Origin: a virus
Strand: one strand, 5' to 3'
IMG/VR virus record: IMGVR_UViG_3300021440_000015
Location: 56,258 to 120,257 of that record
DNA length: 64,000 nt
Part shown: in pieces, positions 15,417-25,989 of the stretch
Layout: every line of letters starts with the position of its first letter
Position numbering within the stretch: the stretch's first letter is position 1
Made by a program: the position numbers and the translations under genes
Notes under the pieces: generated by a model
The model's input: only the letters and a program-made list of their open reading frames with translations
Told to the model about the DNA's origin: nothing
Databases searched by the model: none

Positions 15417-17778
15417 ATGCAAACTGCTATGCTGCCATTTAACATAGACCTGTTAAACCTTTCTGACATAGACATCAGAACCATCAGACCTGTTAAGGTT
15501 CTAGACATAACCGATGGGCTGACCAAGAACTTTCATCCGGATGGTTTATTCAGCACCCAAACCTTTGGTATGGTGGGTGAAGAAAAACGAAATAGGATGT
15601 TCTCTTATATTAATCTGAATATAAAAGTGCTACACCCTATCATCTTTAAATCTTTATACGATCTAAAGTCTCTTTATGGAGATATCATGTCGTCTAAAGC
15701 ATACGCTATATTTGACCCAGAGTTGAAAGATTTTGTAAAATCTGATCAGATAGATGGTCAAACTGGTTTCGATTTCTTCATCAAACATCTACCAGAGCTT
15801 AAATTTGAACAAAACAGTTCTGTAAGAAGACAGTTTAATATCAAGCTAGTGGATAAGTACAGACAAAAAGCTCTTATAGATAAGTTTGTCGTAATGCCTG
15901 CTGGTTTAAGAGATTACGTTTTAGACGAGAATAATCAACCTAGTGAGGATGAAATAAATACACTTTACAGAAGAGTATTATCTTTATCTAGTATTATAGG
16001 TACCGTAAACTCACAGCTAAATGCTGAATACTTCAACAACATGCGGTTTCAGCTACAGCTTGCCTGTAATGAGATTTTTGAATACATAAAAAATCTTCTT
16101 GAGGGTAAAAGCAAACTCATACTTGGTAAATGGGCAGGTAGAAAAACCTTTCACTCCACCAGAAATGTTATTACGTCCTATATCAGCAAGAATACACAGC
16201 TATTTGGTCCTAGACATGTATCATCCACGCAAACTGTAGTAGGCCTGTACCAGTATTTAAGAGCTACTCTGCCTTTATCCATAAAGAATGTGAGGGACGG
16301 TTTTATAGGAAGTGTCTTTACAGGGCCGAACTCACCTATGATACTGGTGAATAAAAAGACGCTGAAAAAAGTAGTAGTTCCTATCAATCCTAAGGAATAT
16401 GACAAATGGATGACTAATGAAGGCTTGGAGAAAGTCTTTGCTACCTATGGACAAGAGAACCTCAGACACAGTTATGTGGAGATATCTGATCACTACGCAG
16501 GTTTAATTTTTAAAGGTAAGGACGGGACTTATAAAATCTTCCAGGACATAGATGAGTTACCCGAACGTTACAGTAGAGAAGATGTGACACCTCTGACTAT
16601 AACAGAACTCATTATGTTGAGTGTCTATGGAGATTCATCTGAAACACCTTGTTTCACAACAAGATATCCTATTACAGGATATGGTAGCATATATCCCAGT
16701 TATGTATATCTTAAAACCACAGTAGAATCTGACACAAGAACCCTGCTAGATGACAAATGGGAACCTACCGAATTTGCTTGTGCTGAGTTTCCAATATACG
16801 GAAATGGGTTTTATAATTCCTTTTCAGTAGCCTCTAAAAATTTATCAAGACTTGGTGCTGATAAAAAGGATAAAAAATGAGTTAAACGTATTCTCATTTT
16901 GTTATCCAATTGTCCTCTTAAATAGTAATATTTAAAGAGATTTTTCTTGAATTGCTGGAACATCCTAAAGTTAATCCACCACCGCTAGATGAAAATCAAA
17001 GCCAAGGTTTGAAAACGGATTAAATGAAACAATGGGTAATCAGCAGCTAAGACGCTAAAGTTGACTCTATAGTCAACCATGCGTAAAGTTCAACGACTAA
17101 CCCTTAAGCAAGGTGTAGGAGATAGTATCTCCGAAGTGGGAAACGCCCTACTGTTTATACAGAGGGTGAAGATATAGTCTGCTCCTTTGGGAAAGCCAAA
17201 GGCGGGTGTCTTAACACACCGGGTTACTTTATGATAGGTTTGAAACCGAACGACTGTAACTGGACAATAGGTTCGATAAGTAACATTGTCGCATACAGAA
17301 GAAATTCTGTAATGAAAACTTCTTGAATTGCTGGAACTCCCTTAGAGCCTAATCACCACTGCGAGGCGAAAGCTAAAGCCAAGGTTTGAAAAGATTAGGA
17401 TTGGGTTATCAGCAGCGAAGCACCGTATAGGTGAACGTTCAACGACCATCCCGTAAGGGAGTAGGATCTAGCAGATCCGAAGTGGGAAGCATCTTATCAG
17501 ATAAAGCTGAAGATGGTGATATGGTCTGTTCCTGTATGAAAGTACAGGCGGGTGTCTGAGCACACCGGGTAAAGAGTGTAGGTTTATATAACCGAGCGAC
17601 TTTACTGGACAATAAGGGTGATACAATGTCCTTAGTTTGCGTTATGTCTGAAGAAGCTAAAGCAGAAATCAGAAATAAGATAAACTCTAGAGATTTTTAC
17701 GTGGGTGTGAACAATAAAATGAACTTTAGTGGTTCTGATGATGTTCTTGACCTTACCTTAGCTAATATGACGGGCTAA
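15417..17778 (+). CDS. virion RNA polymerase beta' subunit, N-terminal part, split by two group I introns
   Basis: Exons are proposed at 15417-16862, 17272-17277 and 17617-17778 (537 aa in total). Start ATG 15417 has AAAGAGG upstream; the earlier in-frame ATG at 15393 lacks one. Exon 1 carries the beta' GK..GR block (LGKWAGRKTFHSTRNVITS). The exons join to read LGAD-FD-GDTMSLVCVMSEEAKAE, matching bacterial [22 protein letters not shown], so the metal-binding triad is rebuilt only after both introns are removed. Unspliced mRNA stops five codons into intron 1. The protein ends shortly after the active site, as in the phiKZ virion RNAP, whose other beta' part must lie outside this window. It is followed after 4 bp by the beta gene. 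Confidence 0.85.
16863..17271 (+). ncRNA. group I intron 1 in RNAP beta'
   Basis: About 409 nt without an ORF. Group I core elements are visible in order: P (AATTGCTGGAA), Q (AATCAGCAGC), R (GTTCAACGACTA) and S (GAAGATATAGTC). A long P1 extension is formed by GGATAA...TGAG with CTCA...TTATCC. P1 itself pairs GATAA across the 5' splice site with TTGTC, giving the expected U-G at the junction. The intron ends in G at 17271. Boundaries come from protein continuity plus P1 pairing. Confidence 0.85.
17272..17277 (+). other. six-nucleotide micro-exon (Phe-Asp)
   Basis: TTCGAT lies between the 3' end of intron 1 and the 5' end of intron 2. It restores frame and supplies Phe-Asp of the catalytic ADFDGD motif. 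Its 3' end pairs with intron 2 (CGATAA with TTGTCG). Confidence 0.8.
17278..17616 (+). ncRNA. group I intron 2 in RNAP beta'
   Basis: About 339 nt with the same P/Q/R/S elements (AATTGCTGGAA, ATCAGCAGC, GTTCAACGAC, GAAGATGGTGATATGGTCTG). P1 is six pairs, CGATAA with TTGTCG around GTAACA, with U-G at the splice site. It ends at G17616. Its 3' third is nearly identical to that of the beta intron. Confidence 0.85.
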
Positions 17779-17782
17779 AAAC

Positions 17783-20700
17783 ATGCAAAAACTTTTCAAT
17801 CTTTTCTATAAAGAAGTAGGCACAAGACGGATACAGAATCTTGCCAGTCCTAAATTAATAGACTTTATAAGCTTCCCAAGAAACTCTGTATATCACCATC
17901 ACACCAGAGATGATGGAAGAGAGTTAGATGTATCTAAATTGTATTTCAAAGGTTATAAAACAAAAATAGCCGTAGACTACATAACTGAATCTATTTTCAC
18001 AGACGGCGGTGTCAGAAAAGTTAACCTGAATATAAAGAATCTCATAAGAGACTTCTTTAATACTAATAAACAATTTCAATACAGACCTGATGCTTTATCC
18101 GTAGTTAAAGATTCCGGTACTTTAATAGTAGAAAATTATAACTATCTGAATGATAGTTATAAATACATAGAAACATCTCTCACCCCCTACTATAAATTTC
18201 TAAATCATTACAGAACCATTCTGTCTAACATGGCTCTCGCCATGGATAAAAACGACAGACAACATTTCTTTTTTGTAAACACACCCAGAGAGATACCTGC
18301 TTTAAGTTTTATAGTTCAATTTTCATCAAGCAAACCTTCGACAGGGATGCTTACAATTTTCAATAATGAGGAAAAGTTACTTATTCTAGAAATGTTTAAA
18401 TGGTTAAATACAGAGAAAGCTTCTGAAAGTATTTTCTCTGTATTTAAAAAATCACATCTTTCTAGAATTAACTTTGTTTTCTTCAGCAGAACAAACAAAG
18501 CTTCTATATTGAACTTAGGTTATTTACACGGTTGGGTCAAAGGCAATGACCTTAATACAAATTCAACCGATAAAGTTCAAGTAGAAGACAACGACCTTCA
18601 AAAATTATTTCTTAAGTTTCTTTTAAGTATTAATTTTGTCTCTGATGTTGAAGAGATTACAGAACACCCGACTGATCAAGACAACTTTACCTTAAAAACA
18701 AGATCTGATTCTGAACTAGGTGATGACTTTGATGAAAACTTTGAGATCAGCCCAGAGTTCACAACATTAAAAACCACACCTGTGATAGACCTTTCACCCA
18801 GTTCGATAAATACAAGTATCCCATCCTTGGATGAAATACCTGACGATTTAGACTCAGATATATCTACAGACGAAACTATTGCCGCCTTACTGAATCAAAT
18901 TGAACAAGATTTATCTGTCACAGAGAAGAAGCAGAAAATAACTCTTTCTAAAAAAGGGATTTCTATAGGTTCAGATGGTGATCTAGTTCAAACTAAAGTC
19001 ACTAAGGAAATGACAGAAGAGCAAATTACTTCTGAAGTTTTTGGTGATAAAACATATCGGGAAGGGTTGCTGTCAGCTATTGAAGCAGCAGCCGATACTG
19101 GACGATTGTCTGCCGCAGAGTATAGAAAATTTCTAACTGCTGTGAGTGACTTTGAAAATATGCCTGATCCCTATAAAACAGGCAAGGTTATTTCAGAAGT
19201 TAACAAGGTAACCGTTAACGATATTGTCATTAACGACTCTGAAAATGAAATTGTGACATCAGAGATGATGATAGACAAAACCATGGGTGAGTCATCTTTA
19301 CAAACTTTTGACAGTAAGTACATTAAAAATGTTTTGTCAAAAGACATGCTTATGATGGTGTCCAGCATTCAGAAAGCTGGTGTTGTAATAGCCAGTTATG
19401 AAATAGAAACTGAAAGAAGCATAGCTGGAACCTATCAAGTACATGAGATTCAGTTAAAACCAGTCGATGGTGCAGGTTCTACTCTTAGGTTTAGAGTTCC
19501 GGTTCCTGATGAAAATGGTGTTATGAAAGTTGGTGGTAGTCTCTATAGCTATAGAAAACAGATAGTAGATCTACCTGTCCGTAAGATAGATCCGGTAACA
19601 GTTGCTTTATCTAGCTATTACGGTAAGACCTTTGTAGCTGTGTCTGACAAAAAAGCCAATAGTTCTTATGACTGGTTGTTAAGAAACATATCTAAATTAA
19701 GTATTTTGGATAATCCGGTCATTACTGATTTGGGCCCCGCTGATGTTTTCAACAATTTATTCAAAGCTCCTTATCTTTATAGTTTCTTATCTAAAAACTA
19801 TAAAACTTTCAAAATAAAAGGTAATACTTTTGTTTTTGATGAAAGGGAAAGATCTATAATCTACCCAAATTTCTCAAAGATAGAGAAAAACGGTAGTGTG
19901 GTTTGTGGTTTCACAGAGACATCAGAACCTATAGTCATGTCAGAGACCGAAGAGTTTCTAATCTATAGAGCTGGCGGTTATGTCAGTCTCGGTAACATAG
20001 AAACTATGTTAGGCATAGACAAGACTAAGTCACCTGTAGATTTTACTGAACTAAGGGTCTTTGCTAAAACAGTTCCTGTGGGTGTGGTTCTTGGTTATTA
20101 TATCGGTTTTGGCAAACTTTTAAAATTGATCAAGGCTGAGTACAGAGCTGTAGAAGGTAGATCTCTTAAGAATTTACAAGCAGATGAATATGTTGTAGCA
20201 TTTTCTGATACTTCTTATATCTTTACAAGAAAACAAAGAGCTGTAAGTCTCATGGTTTCTGGTTTCCTTGAGTATGAGAAGGTAATAAAACAGTTTCCTG
20301 TAGAAACATTTAACGATAAAGATGTTTACTTCAATCTTTTTGACAGTAAATCTATGTCTGCTCTGTATATAAGAGAGTTGGACATATATCGTCAGTTGTT
20401 CATAGACGGCATAACTAAGACTATCTTAGAACAAATGGGTCTGCCTGTGACTTTTGAAGGTCTTTTAGTAAAGTCTACTGAAATGCTTTGTGAATATGGT
20501 TACCCTGATACCCAGGATATGAATCACATGCGCATCAGAGGTTACGAAAGAATACCAGGTATCGTATACAGTCAATTGGCTACTGCTATACGTCAGTACA
20601 GAACAAAGAATATCTCAGGCAGATCCAAGATAGAGATGTCGCCTTTTGCTGTATGGTCTACAATAATGAAAGACCCTGCTATTAAGTTAGTGGAAGATAT

Positions 20701-23460
20701 TAACCCTATCCAGAACATGAAAGAATCTGAGATAGTCACATACGTAGGTGAAGGCGGAAGAGGAAAAGAATCTATGAACAAAGCCACTAGGGCTTTTCAT
20801 GTTTCTAATGTGGGTGTGGTATCTGAAGCCTCTGTAGATAGTGGTGACGTAGGTATAAACTTTTATCTTTCATCTAACCCTAATTTTAAGGACATGCGAG
20901 GCATAGTTAAATCTGACAAGAAGATAACTCCTACGTCTATGGTAAGTACAGCCACCATGCTTGCACCAGGTAGTAGTAAAGATGATTAAATATATACAGT
21001 GAGGAACTGTATATGATTGAATGTAATACACCTAATTTTAAGATTCCAAAAGGTTACTCTAAATACAGAGTCTCGCCAGATGGAAAAGTTTTTTCGTTTC
21101 ATAAAGAAAAGTTTTTAAAAGGGTCTATAAATCCAGCAGGTTACACCAATATTAGATTAACATCCGATAATGGTGTAACATTAACTTGGGGATTGCATAG
21201 ACTGATAGCGTTTTGTTTTATTTGTAGTGATTATGAAAAGTTTGGTGAGTTGTATGTAAACCATAAGGACGGTAATAAACACAACAACGCACTTGAAAAT
21301 CTTGAAATCGTAACACCTAAACAGAACGTTGAACACGCAGGTCTTAACAACTTAAGTAGAAAGTGTTTACCTATTTTGGTAAGAGATGTTAAAAGTGGTT
21401 TGATATCGGAATACCCTAGCATCATTGAATGTTCCAAACATCTTGGTGTTAGTAAGGATACTGTTTTATACAGATTAAGATATCTAGGTAAGAGATTATC
21501 GCCATCTGGTCAACAATTCAAACTGAAGAAAGATAAAACACCTTGGGTTGAAATAAAAGATTTAGAAGAAGCGAAAAAACTTTACGGTAGGAACAAAAGC
21601 GTTGCGGTGAGAACATATCCAGCTATTGAAAGAATCACTATCTACAGTAGTTGTAATGAAGTATCGTCAAAATTAGGCTTAAGCGCAGGTTATGTTTCTC
21701 AGTTGTTTTACAACAAAGATCAGCCGGTTATAGATAATTTTATTCAGCTTAAACCTAATGATAATTCGATACCTTGGGTAACACACACAGATTTCATTGA
21801 AAGTTATGAAAATTTCACAGGGTGTAAAGTCATAACTGTTTGGAACTGTTTGACAGACGAAAGAAAAATATATAAGTCTGTCACAAGTTGCGCTAGTGAT
21901 AATGGTATTAAAATAACTACCTTACATTGGCGTTTAAACCAAGAAGCAAAGGTTCACCGTGACGGTAGAAAGTATGTGTATTACAGTCAGTTAAGTCCTT
22001 TGGAAAAGAAACTTTTCAAAGAATCTCTTTGAATTGCTGGGAACTCTTGTTAGATCACTGAACCACTGCGAGGCGAAAGCCAAAGCCAAGGTTTGAAAAT
22101 CAGTGAGTAGAGACAATCAGCAGCTAAGACGCTAAAGTTGATTCTGATCAACCATGCGTAAAGTTCAACGACTAAGGTTTTATCAACCTGTAGGGTACCT
22201 AGCGGTATTCGAAGCGGAGAGCACCCTACTGTATACAGAGGGTGAAGATATAGTCTGTTCCTGTATGAGAATATAGGCGGGTGTCTGAGCACACCGGGTA
22301 AAGAGGGTAAGCTGTGAAGCTGAGCGACTTTACTGGACAGTAAGGGAAAACGCGTCAACTTTGTCCAAATACAGATGTCTCATTTAATCGCGTGTAAAGA
22401 TTATCATCAACCTATCGTAAGAACAGGTTATGAGTATGTAGTACCTAATAGAACATCTGAAATATTTGCCTATAATGCCAAAGACGACGGTGAGGTTATC
22501 TCATTGGCTAAAACTGGTTTGATCGTCAAGTATAAAAACGGCGAGCAAAAAGGCATACAGCTTGGTCGTATTTACGGAAAAGCTGAAGGTAGTGTATACC
22601 CACATGACATTGTTTCTAGTGTTAAACTCGGTGATAAGTTTATCAAAGGTGATAACATAGCTTATAATACAGGTTTCTTTGAGAAAGATTTACTTGATCC
22701 AAAAAGAGTAGTTATGAAAAACTCTATGACGATCAAAGTAGCTCTGATGGAAACCAACCAGACTCACGAAGATAGTTGCTCTATTTCTAATAGAGTGTCT
22801 TTAATGTCTAGTGCCAAAACCACAAAAATGAAATCGGTCACTGTTTCCTTTAAACAAAACTTGCACAATGTTGCATCTTTTGGACAAAGAATAAAACCGA
22901 ATGATATTTTGATGGTAATGGAAGATGAAATTACTTCCACAGGTCATTTTGATGAAGAATCACTTTCACTATTAGCCGACTTATCTAAACAGTCTATTAA
23001 GTCTAAATACGACGGGGTTTTAGATAGAATAGAAGTTTACTATCACGGTAGTAAAGAAGATATGAGTCCTTCTTTAAGAGCACTTGCTGATAAAAGTGAT
23101 CAGGTATTAGAAACTATATGTAAATCGACTAACTCGCCTGTAGTCACGGGTGAAGTTAACGATGAATACAGAGTAGCTGGTTCTCGTCTGAGTTTAGACA
23201 AAGCTGAGATAAAACTTTATATAACCATGGATACAATCAGCGGTACAGGTGATAAACTTGTGTTCGCTAATCAAATGAAGAGTGTGGTGGGTGAGGTAAT
23301 GGATTATGATGTAAAGACAGAATCCGGTGAGAGAGTAGATGCCATATTTGGTTTTCGCTCAATCATGGCTCGTGTAGTGACATCACCTATAATCATAGGT
23401 ACCACAACCACCTTACTTAAAAAAGTTGCTGAAAAAGCTGTCAAAGTTTACAAAGGTTAA
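17783..23460 (+). CDS. virion RNA polymerase beta subunit, main part, split by a group I intron
   Basis: Exons 17783-20986 and 22345-23460 give 1439 aa. The region near residue 935-1040 (PGIVYSQLATAIRQYRTKNI through VSEASVDSGDVGINFYLSSNP) corresponds to the bacterial beta block ending in CPIETPEGPNIGLI. Exon 2 opens with KRVNFVQIQMSH (bacterial NRALMGANMQRQ), then holds ETNQTHEDSCSISNRVS (bacterial NFEDSILVSERV) and ISGTGDKLVFANQMKSVVGEV (bacterial PGDKMAGRHGNKGVI). The chain stops before the beta C-terminal clamp, which I find separately at 675-1340. It carries a large acidic insertion (residues about 290-380) not present in bacterial beta. Without splicing, translation would end at 20989, three bases past the exon. 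Confidence 0.9.
20987..22344 (+). ncRNA. group I intron 3 in RNAP beta, carrying an HNH endonuclease
   Basis: The 1358-nt intron has its core at the 3' side (22030-22344): P at TTGAATTGCTGGG, Q at AATCAGCAGC, R at GTTCAACGACTAA, S at GAAGATATAGTCTG, ending CAGTAAG. An ATATACAG/CTGTATAT stem at 20992-21014 near the 5' end probably extends P1. The endonuclease ORF sits upstream of the core and its stop overlaps element P. Protein continuity (SSKDD|GKRVNF) fixes the boundaries. Confidence 0.85.
21013..22032 (+). CDS. intron-encoded HNH homing endonuclease (339 aa)
   Basis: NUMOD/HNH-type homing endonuclease. There is a NUMOD4-like start (YRVSPDGKVFSF), an HNH_3 core at about residues 60-115 (LHRLIAFCFI, then NHKDGNKHNNALENLEIVTPKQN) and at least three NUMOD1-like DNA-binding repeats (YPSIIECSKHLGVSKDT, CNEVSSKLGLSAGYVSQLF, KSVTSCASDNGIKITTLHW). 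It lies wholly inside the RNAP beta intron and would spread that intron by cutting intronless beta alleles. The start ATG falls in the P1 extension stem, which may limit translation until the RNA refolds. Confidence 0.9.
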   Translation: MIECNTPNFKIPKGYSKYRVSPDGKVFSFHKEKFLKGSINPAGYTNIRLTSDNGVTLTWGLHRLIAFCFICSDYEKFGELYVNHKDGNKHNNALENLEIVTPKQNVEHAGLNNLSRKCLPILVRDVKSGLISEYPSIIECSKHLGVSKDTVLYRLRYLGKRLSPSGQQFKLKKDKTPWVEIKDLEEAKKLYGRNKSVAVRTYPAIERITIYSSCNEVSSKLGLSAGYVSQLFYNKDQPVIDNFIQLKPNDNSIPWVTHTDFIESYENFTGCKVITVWNCLTDERKIYKSVTSCASDNGIKITTLHWRLNQEAKVHRDGRKYVYYSQLSPLEKKLFKESL

Positions 23461-23462
23461 TC

Positions 23463-23654
23463 ATGGCAATTCCTAACTTAACTGTGCATAATACAGTTGT
23501 CATAGCTAATATCGGTCAAGTTGTTAATAGCATTTTGACTAATATTGCTGGTAATGACATTTCTAACGCTATCAACGGCTCTAAGGCTACTGTTGAAGTA
23601 ATTCACAGCTTGGTTAAACAACGCATCCAAGCCAAAATAAAAAACACTAAATAA
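23463..23654 (+). CDS. hypothetical protein (63 aa)
   Basis: Short protein starting 2 bp after the RNAP beta stop, so probably translated by coupling. The sequence is amphipathic with many Asn, Ile and Val and ends basic (KQRIQAKIKNTK). No recognised family. A hairpin follows at 23660-23693. Confidence 0.7.
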   Translation: MAIPNLTVHNTVVIANIGQVVNSILTNIAGNDISNAINGSKATVEVIHSLVKQRIQAKIKNTK

Positions 23655-23659
23655 AAATA

Positions 23660-23693
23660 GATACCTAGCTAGGTAATACTAGCTGGGTATTTA
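23660..23693 (+). terminator. hairpin after RNAP beta operon
   Basis: ATACCTAGCT pairs with AGCTGGGTAT. It lacks a clear T-tract, so it is a weak terminator or processing site. Confidence 0.5.
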
Positions 23694-23723
23694 AACACCG
23701 CATTCTTTCTTTAGGAACAGATC

Positions 23724-25187
23724 ATGTTAGATAAAGTAATTTTGACTTCTTCGTTTGAATTGGCAGAAAGACTCGCCAGCGAGAAAAAAGTTATAGTTGT
23801 AAATTCAAATAGCTTACTTGGACAGCTGACTGCTTTGTCAACTGCTAATGTAAACAACAGTGTGCTACCTCAATCTGCTGAAGCTAATACACCAGAGCAG
23901 ATTTCTTTTTTAGCAGACATTATTTCTAATTTTACATCTGGAAATGGTGAAAATGCAACATTACACGACAGTGCTCTTGACGACATAGTCAGCAATCTGA
24001 GTAAAGTTGTTACTAACCACATAGCTATTGCAAGAACCGTTGTTAAACCGCATGTATTAGACTTTATGTCTGATTACGCAGAATATTGCAACAGGACCAA
24101 ACTTATAGATCCAGCCGGATCGTTTAATATTGTTCAAAAAGAACTTCCATCTTTATTTGAAGATGAATCTTTTATAGAGCAATTTAAATATTACGAAGGT
24201 AAAATGGCTGTGATGCCAAAGACATATGTAGATATGTCTAATGTAAGGTTGGATCCTGAAACTATTTTAAAGACAGGTTCGGCTCGTATCGACAAAATGA
24301 TAGATGAGATCGCTCAGGAAATGGGGCCTGATTTCATCTCTGGTGTTTTAAGTTCTTTTATAACTAAGAACAACGTAACATCCAATGATGTTGGCTATAG
24401 TAACTTAGGCCAGCAGAACTTATACGACGCTATGTATATTTCACTTGTGTTGTATCTGAGTGCTCAGAAACTACACAATAACGTACCTGAAGGACTAGAC
24501 ACAAGTCTAGAAATTTATCAGAACTGCATGCTTGAGATAAGAGACTTTGCAGGCTCCATGCTTAACAACCTCATTAAGCGTGCCTATTTCATGCTTAAGA
24601 GCAACACTCTGATATTGAAATCTGACAGTCGGAATAAAACTGTCTACGTTCAAGGGTCTGTTTATAGATCTTTCATTGAGCAGGGCGGTGCTGTTGAGAT
24701 GATTTTAGGTATTTGTGCGACGGATAGCGGTTTGGCTATTATGGGCTCTATACTTGACAATAGAGATGTACTAATTAAAGGCTGGAATTCTTACTGTACC
24801 TTTATGTCAGTAACAGCTGAAAATTCTAAACTTGAAAATACCAAGTCGTATTTAACAAGTGTTTTTAACACGGCTATGAATAATCTGTCCGATGTTGAAA
24901 AAGAATACTCGCTGAAAAATCCAAAATACGTGGAAACTGCAGTTAAGCTTGCTAATGATTATATCAAAGAACTCAAGCTGCATGATTTAGACCTTGTATC
25001 CGAATTATCACTCAACCTGATGGCTAATTGTCGGTTCTTCTTTACTGCTGGGTATCAGATTTTGTCCGGTATTGAACAAGCCACCAAACTCAATGTGAAT
25101 CTTGATCCAAGAGAAGCTGCTTTGGTCTCCGCTGTTAACTACATTACTGATTTCTTAGTAGATCAGACTACAATAGCACAAGTATGA
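23724..25187 (+). CDS. conserved phiKZ-like virion protein (487 aa)
   Basis: Unknown function. Soluble, mostly helical protein between the RNAP beta gene and the prohead protease, a neighbourhood made of virion genes in phiKZ (gp178 to gp175 order). No signal peptide, membrane segment or catalytic motif is visible. Its stop overlaps the next ATG (ATGA at 25184-25187), indicating translational coupling. A virion structural role is inferred from context. Confidence 0.75.
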   Translation: MLDKVILTSSFELAERLASEKKVIVVNSNSLLGQLTALSTANVNNSVLPQSAEANTPEQISFLADIISNFTSGNGENATLHDSALDDIVSNLSKVVTNHIAIARTVVKPHVLDFMSDYAEYCNRTKLIDPAGSFNIVQKELPSLFEDESFIEQFKYYEGKMAVMPKTYVDMSNVRLDPETILKTGSARIDKMIDEIAQEMGPDFISGVLSSFITKNNVTSNDVGYSNLGQQNLYDAMYISLVLYLSAQKLHNNVPEGLDTSLEIYQNCMLEIRDFAGSMLNNLIKRAYFMLKSNTLILKSDSRNKTVYVQGSVYRSFIEQGGAVEMILGICATDSGLAIMGSILDNRDVLIKGWNSYCTFMSVTAENSKLENTKSYLTSVFNTAMNNLSDVEKEYSLKNPKYVETAVKLANDYIKELKLHDLDLVSELSLNLMANCRFFFTAGYQILSGIEQATKLNVNLDPREAALVSAVNYITDFLVDQTTIAQV

Positions 25188-25897
25188 AATACATACGCAG
25201 CTCAGCGTGTAAAAGAAATTTAATAGAAAACGAAAAAGGACAGATCATTACAAAAGAAAATTGTAAGATACAGATACCTTTTCGTTTTTCTGTTAGAGGT
25301 CTTGGTGAAGTAGGTGTTAACACTCGTGCTTATGGGTGCTTACCTATCATCTTTGAGAATGGAGAATTTACTCTGTGTAATGTAACTGCTATTTTAGATT
25401 TAAATCCATTTAAAACAGCTGTTGTAATGATAGATGATGTTGAGTACTATGAATTTACATTCAGAGCAGGTGACGTCGTTATTAAGAACACAGAGGTAGT
25501 TAGAGATGACCTGTTAATGTATAACATCTTTGACGAGTTTATTTTCAAAGGTAAGATACCTTGGTATATGGGCTATGAAGATGTAGGTAAGTTATTCGAC
25601 ACAGCCGATAGCCATGCTGGTAGTGCGGTTGCTTCTAACTATGAGGTTATTGAACTAATAGCCTCTATGGTTACAAGAAGTAAAGATGACAGAACTAAAT
25701 ATATACGATCTGTTGCTAAAACTGATGAAGATTTTAATGACAGTAAAATTAGTTATGTACCTCTAAGTAGTATTTTCTACTCTGTTAACAGCACAGTTAA
25801 CAAAATAGCTGGTAGTTATTTCTCTGATGGTGTTGTGAGTGCTTTGGTTACTCCTACTACTAAAGTAGATAAAATTGAAAGCATACTTCGAGCTTAA
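25184..25897 (+). CDS. conserved phiKZ-like virion protein (237 aa)
   Basis: Unknown function. The N-terminal half is beta-rich (IQIPFRFSVRGLGEVGV, FTLCNVTAILDLNPF, VVMIDDVEYYEFTF). The C-terminal half is helical with several SK/D motifs. The start overlaps the previous gene's stop by four bases. Order and size suit the gene between the virion RNAP and the protease in phiKZ relatives. A hairpin follows. Confidence 0.75.
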   Translation: MKYIRSSACKRNLIENEKGQIITKENCKIQIPFRFSVRGLGEVGVNTRAYGCLPIIFENGEFTLCNVTAILDLNPFKTAVVMIDDVEYYEFTFRAGDVVIKNTEVVRDDLLMYNIFDEFIFKGKIPWYMGYEDVGKLFDTADSHAGSAVASNYEVIELIASMVTRSKDDRTKYIRSVAKTDEDFNDSKISYVPLSSIFYSVNSTVNKIAGSYFSDGVVSALVTPTTKVDKIESILRA

Positions 25898-25899
25898 GC

Positions 25900-25927
25900 C
25901 TATCTGGAGCCATTAGGCTCCAGATAG
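25900..25927 (+). terminator. hairpin terminator
   Basis: CTATCTGGAGCC, loop ATTA, GGCTCCAGATAG, followed by a short T-rich stretch. Confidence 0.7.
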
Positions 25928-25989
25928 TTCTTATCGTTTTTAATTAAATACAGTGGTTGCAGTTATTTTTATCTTATATTGAGGCAGGC

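Noticed and set aside
25957-25989. Upstream start for the prohead protease
   Set aside because: No ATG and no ribosome site; ATG 25990 has GAGG upstream and matches family N-termini.
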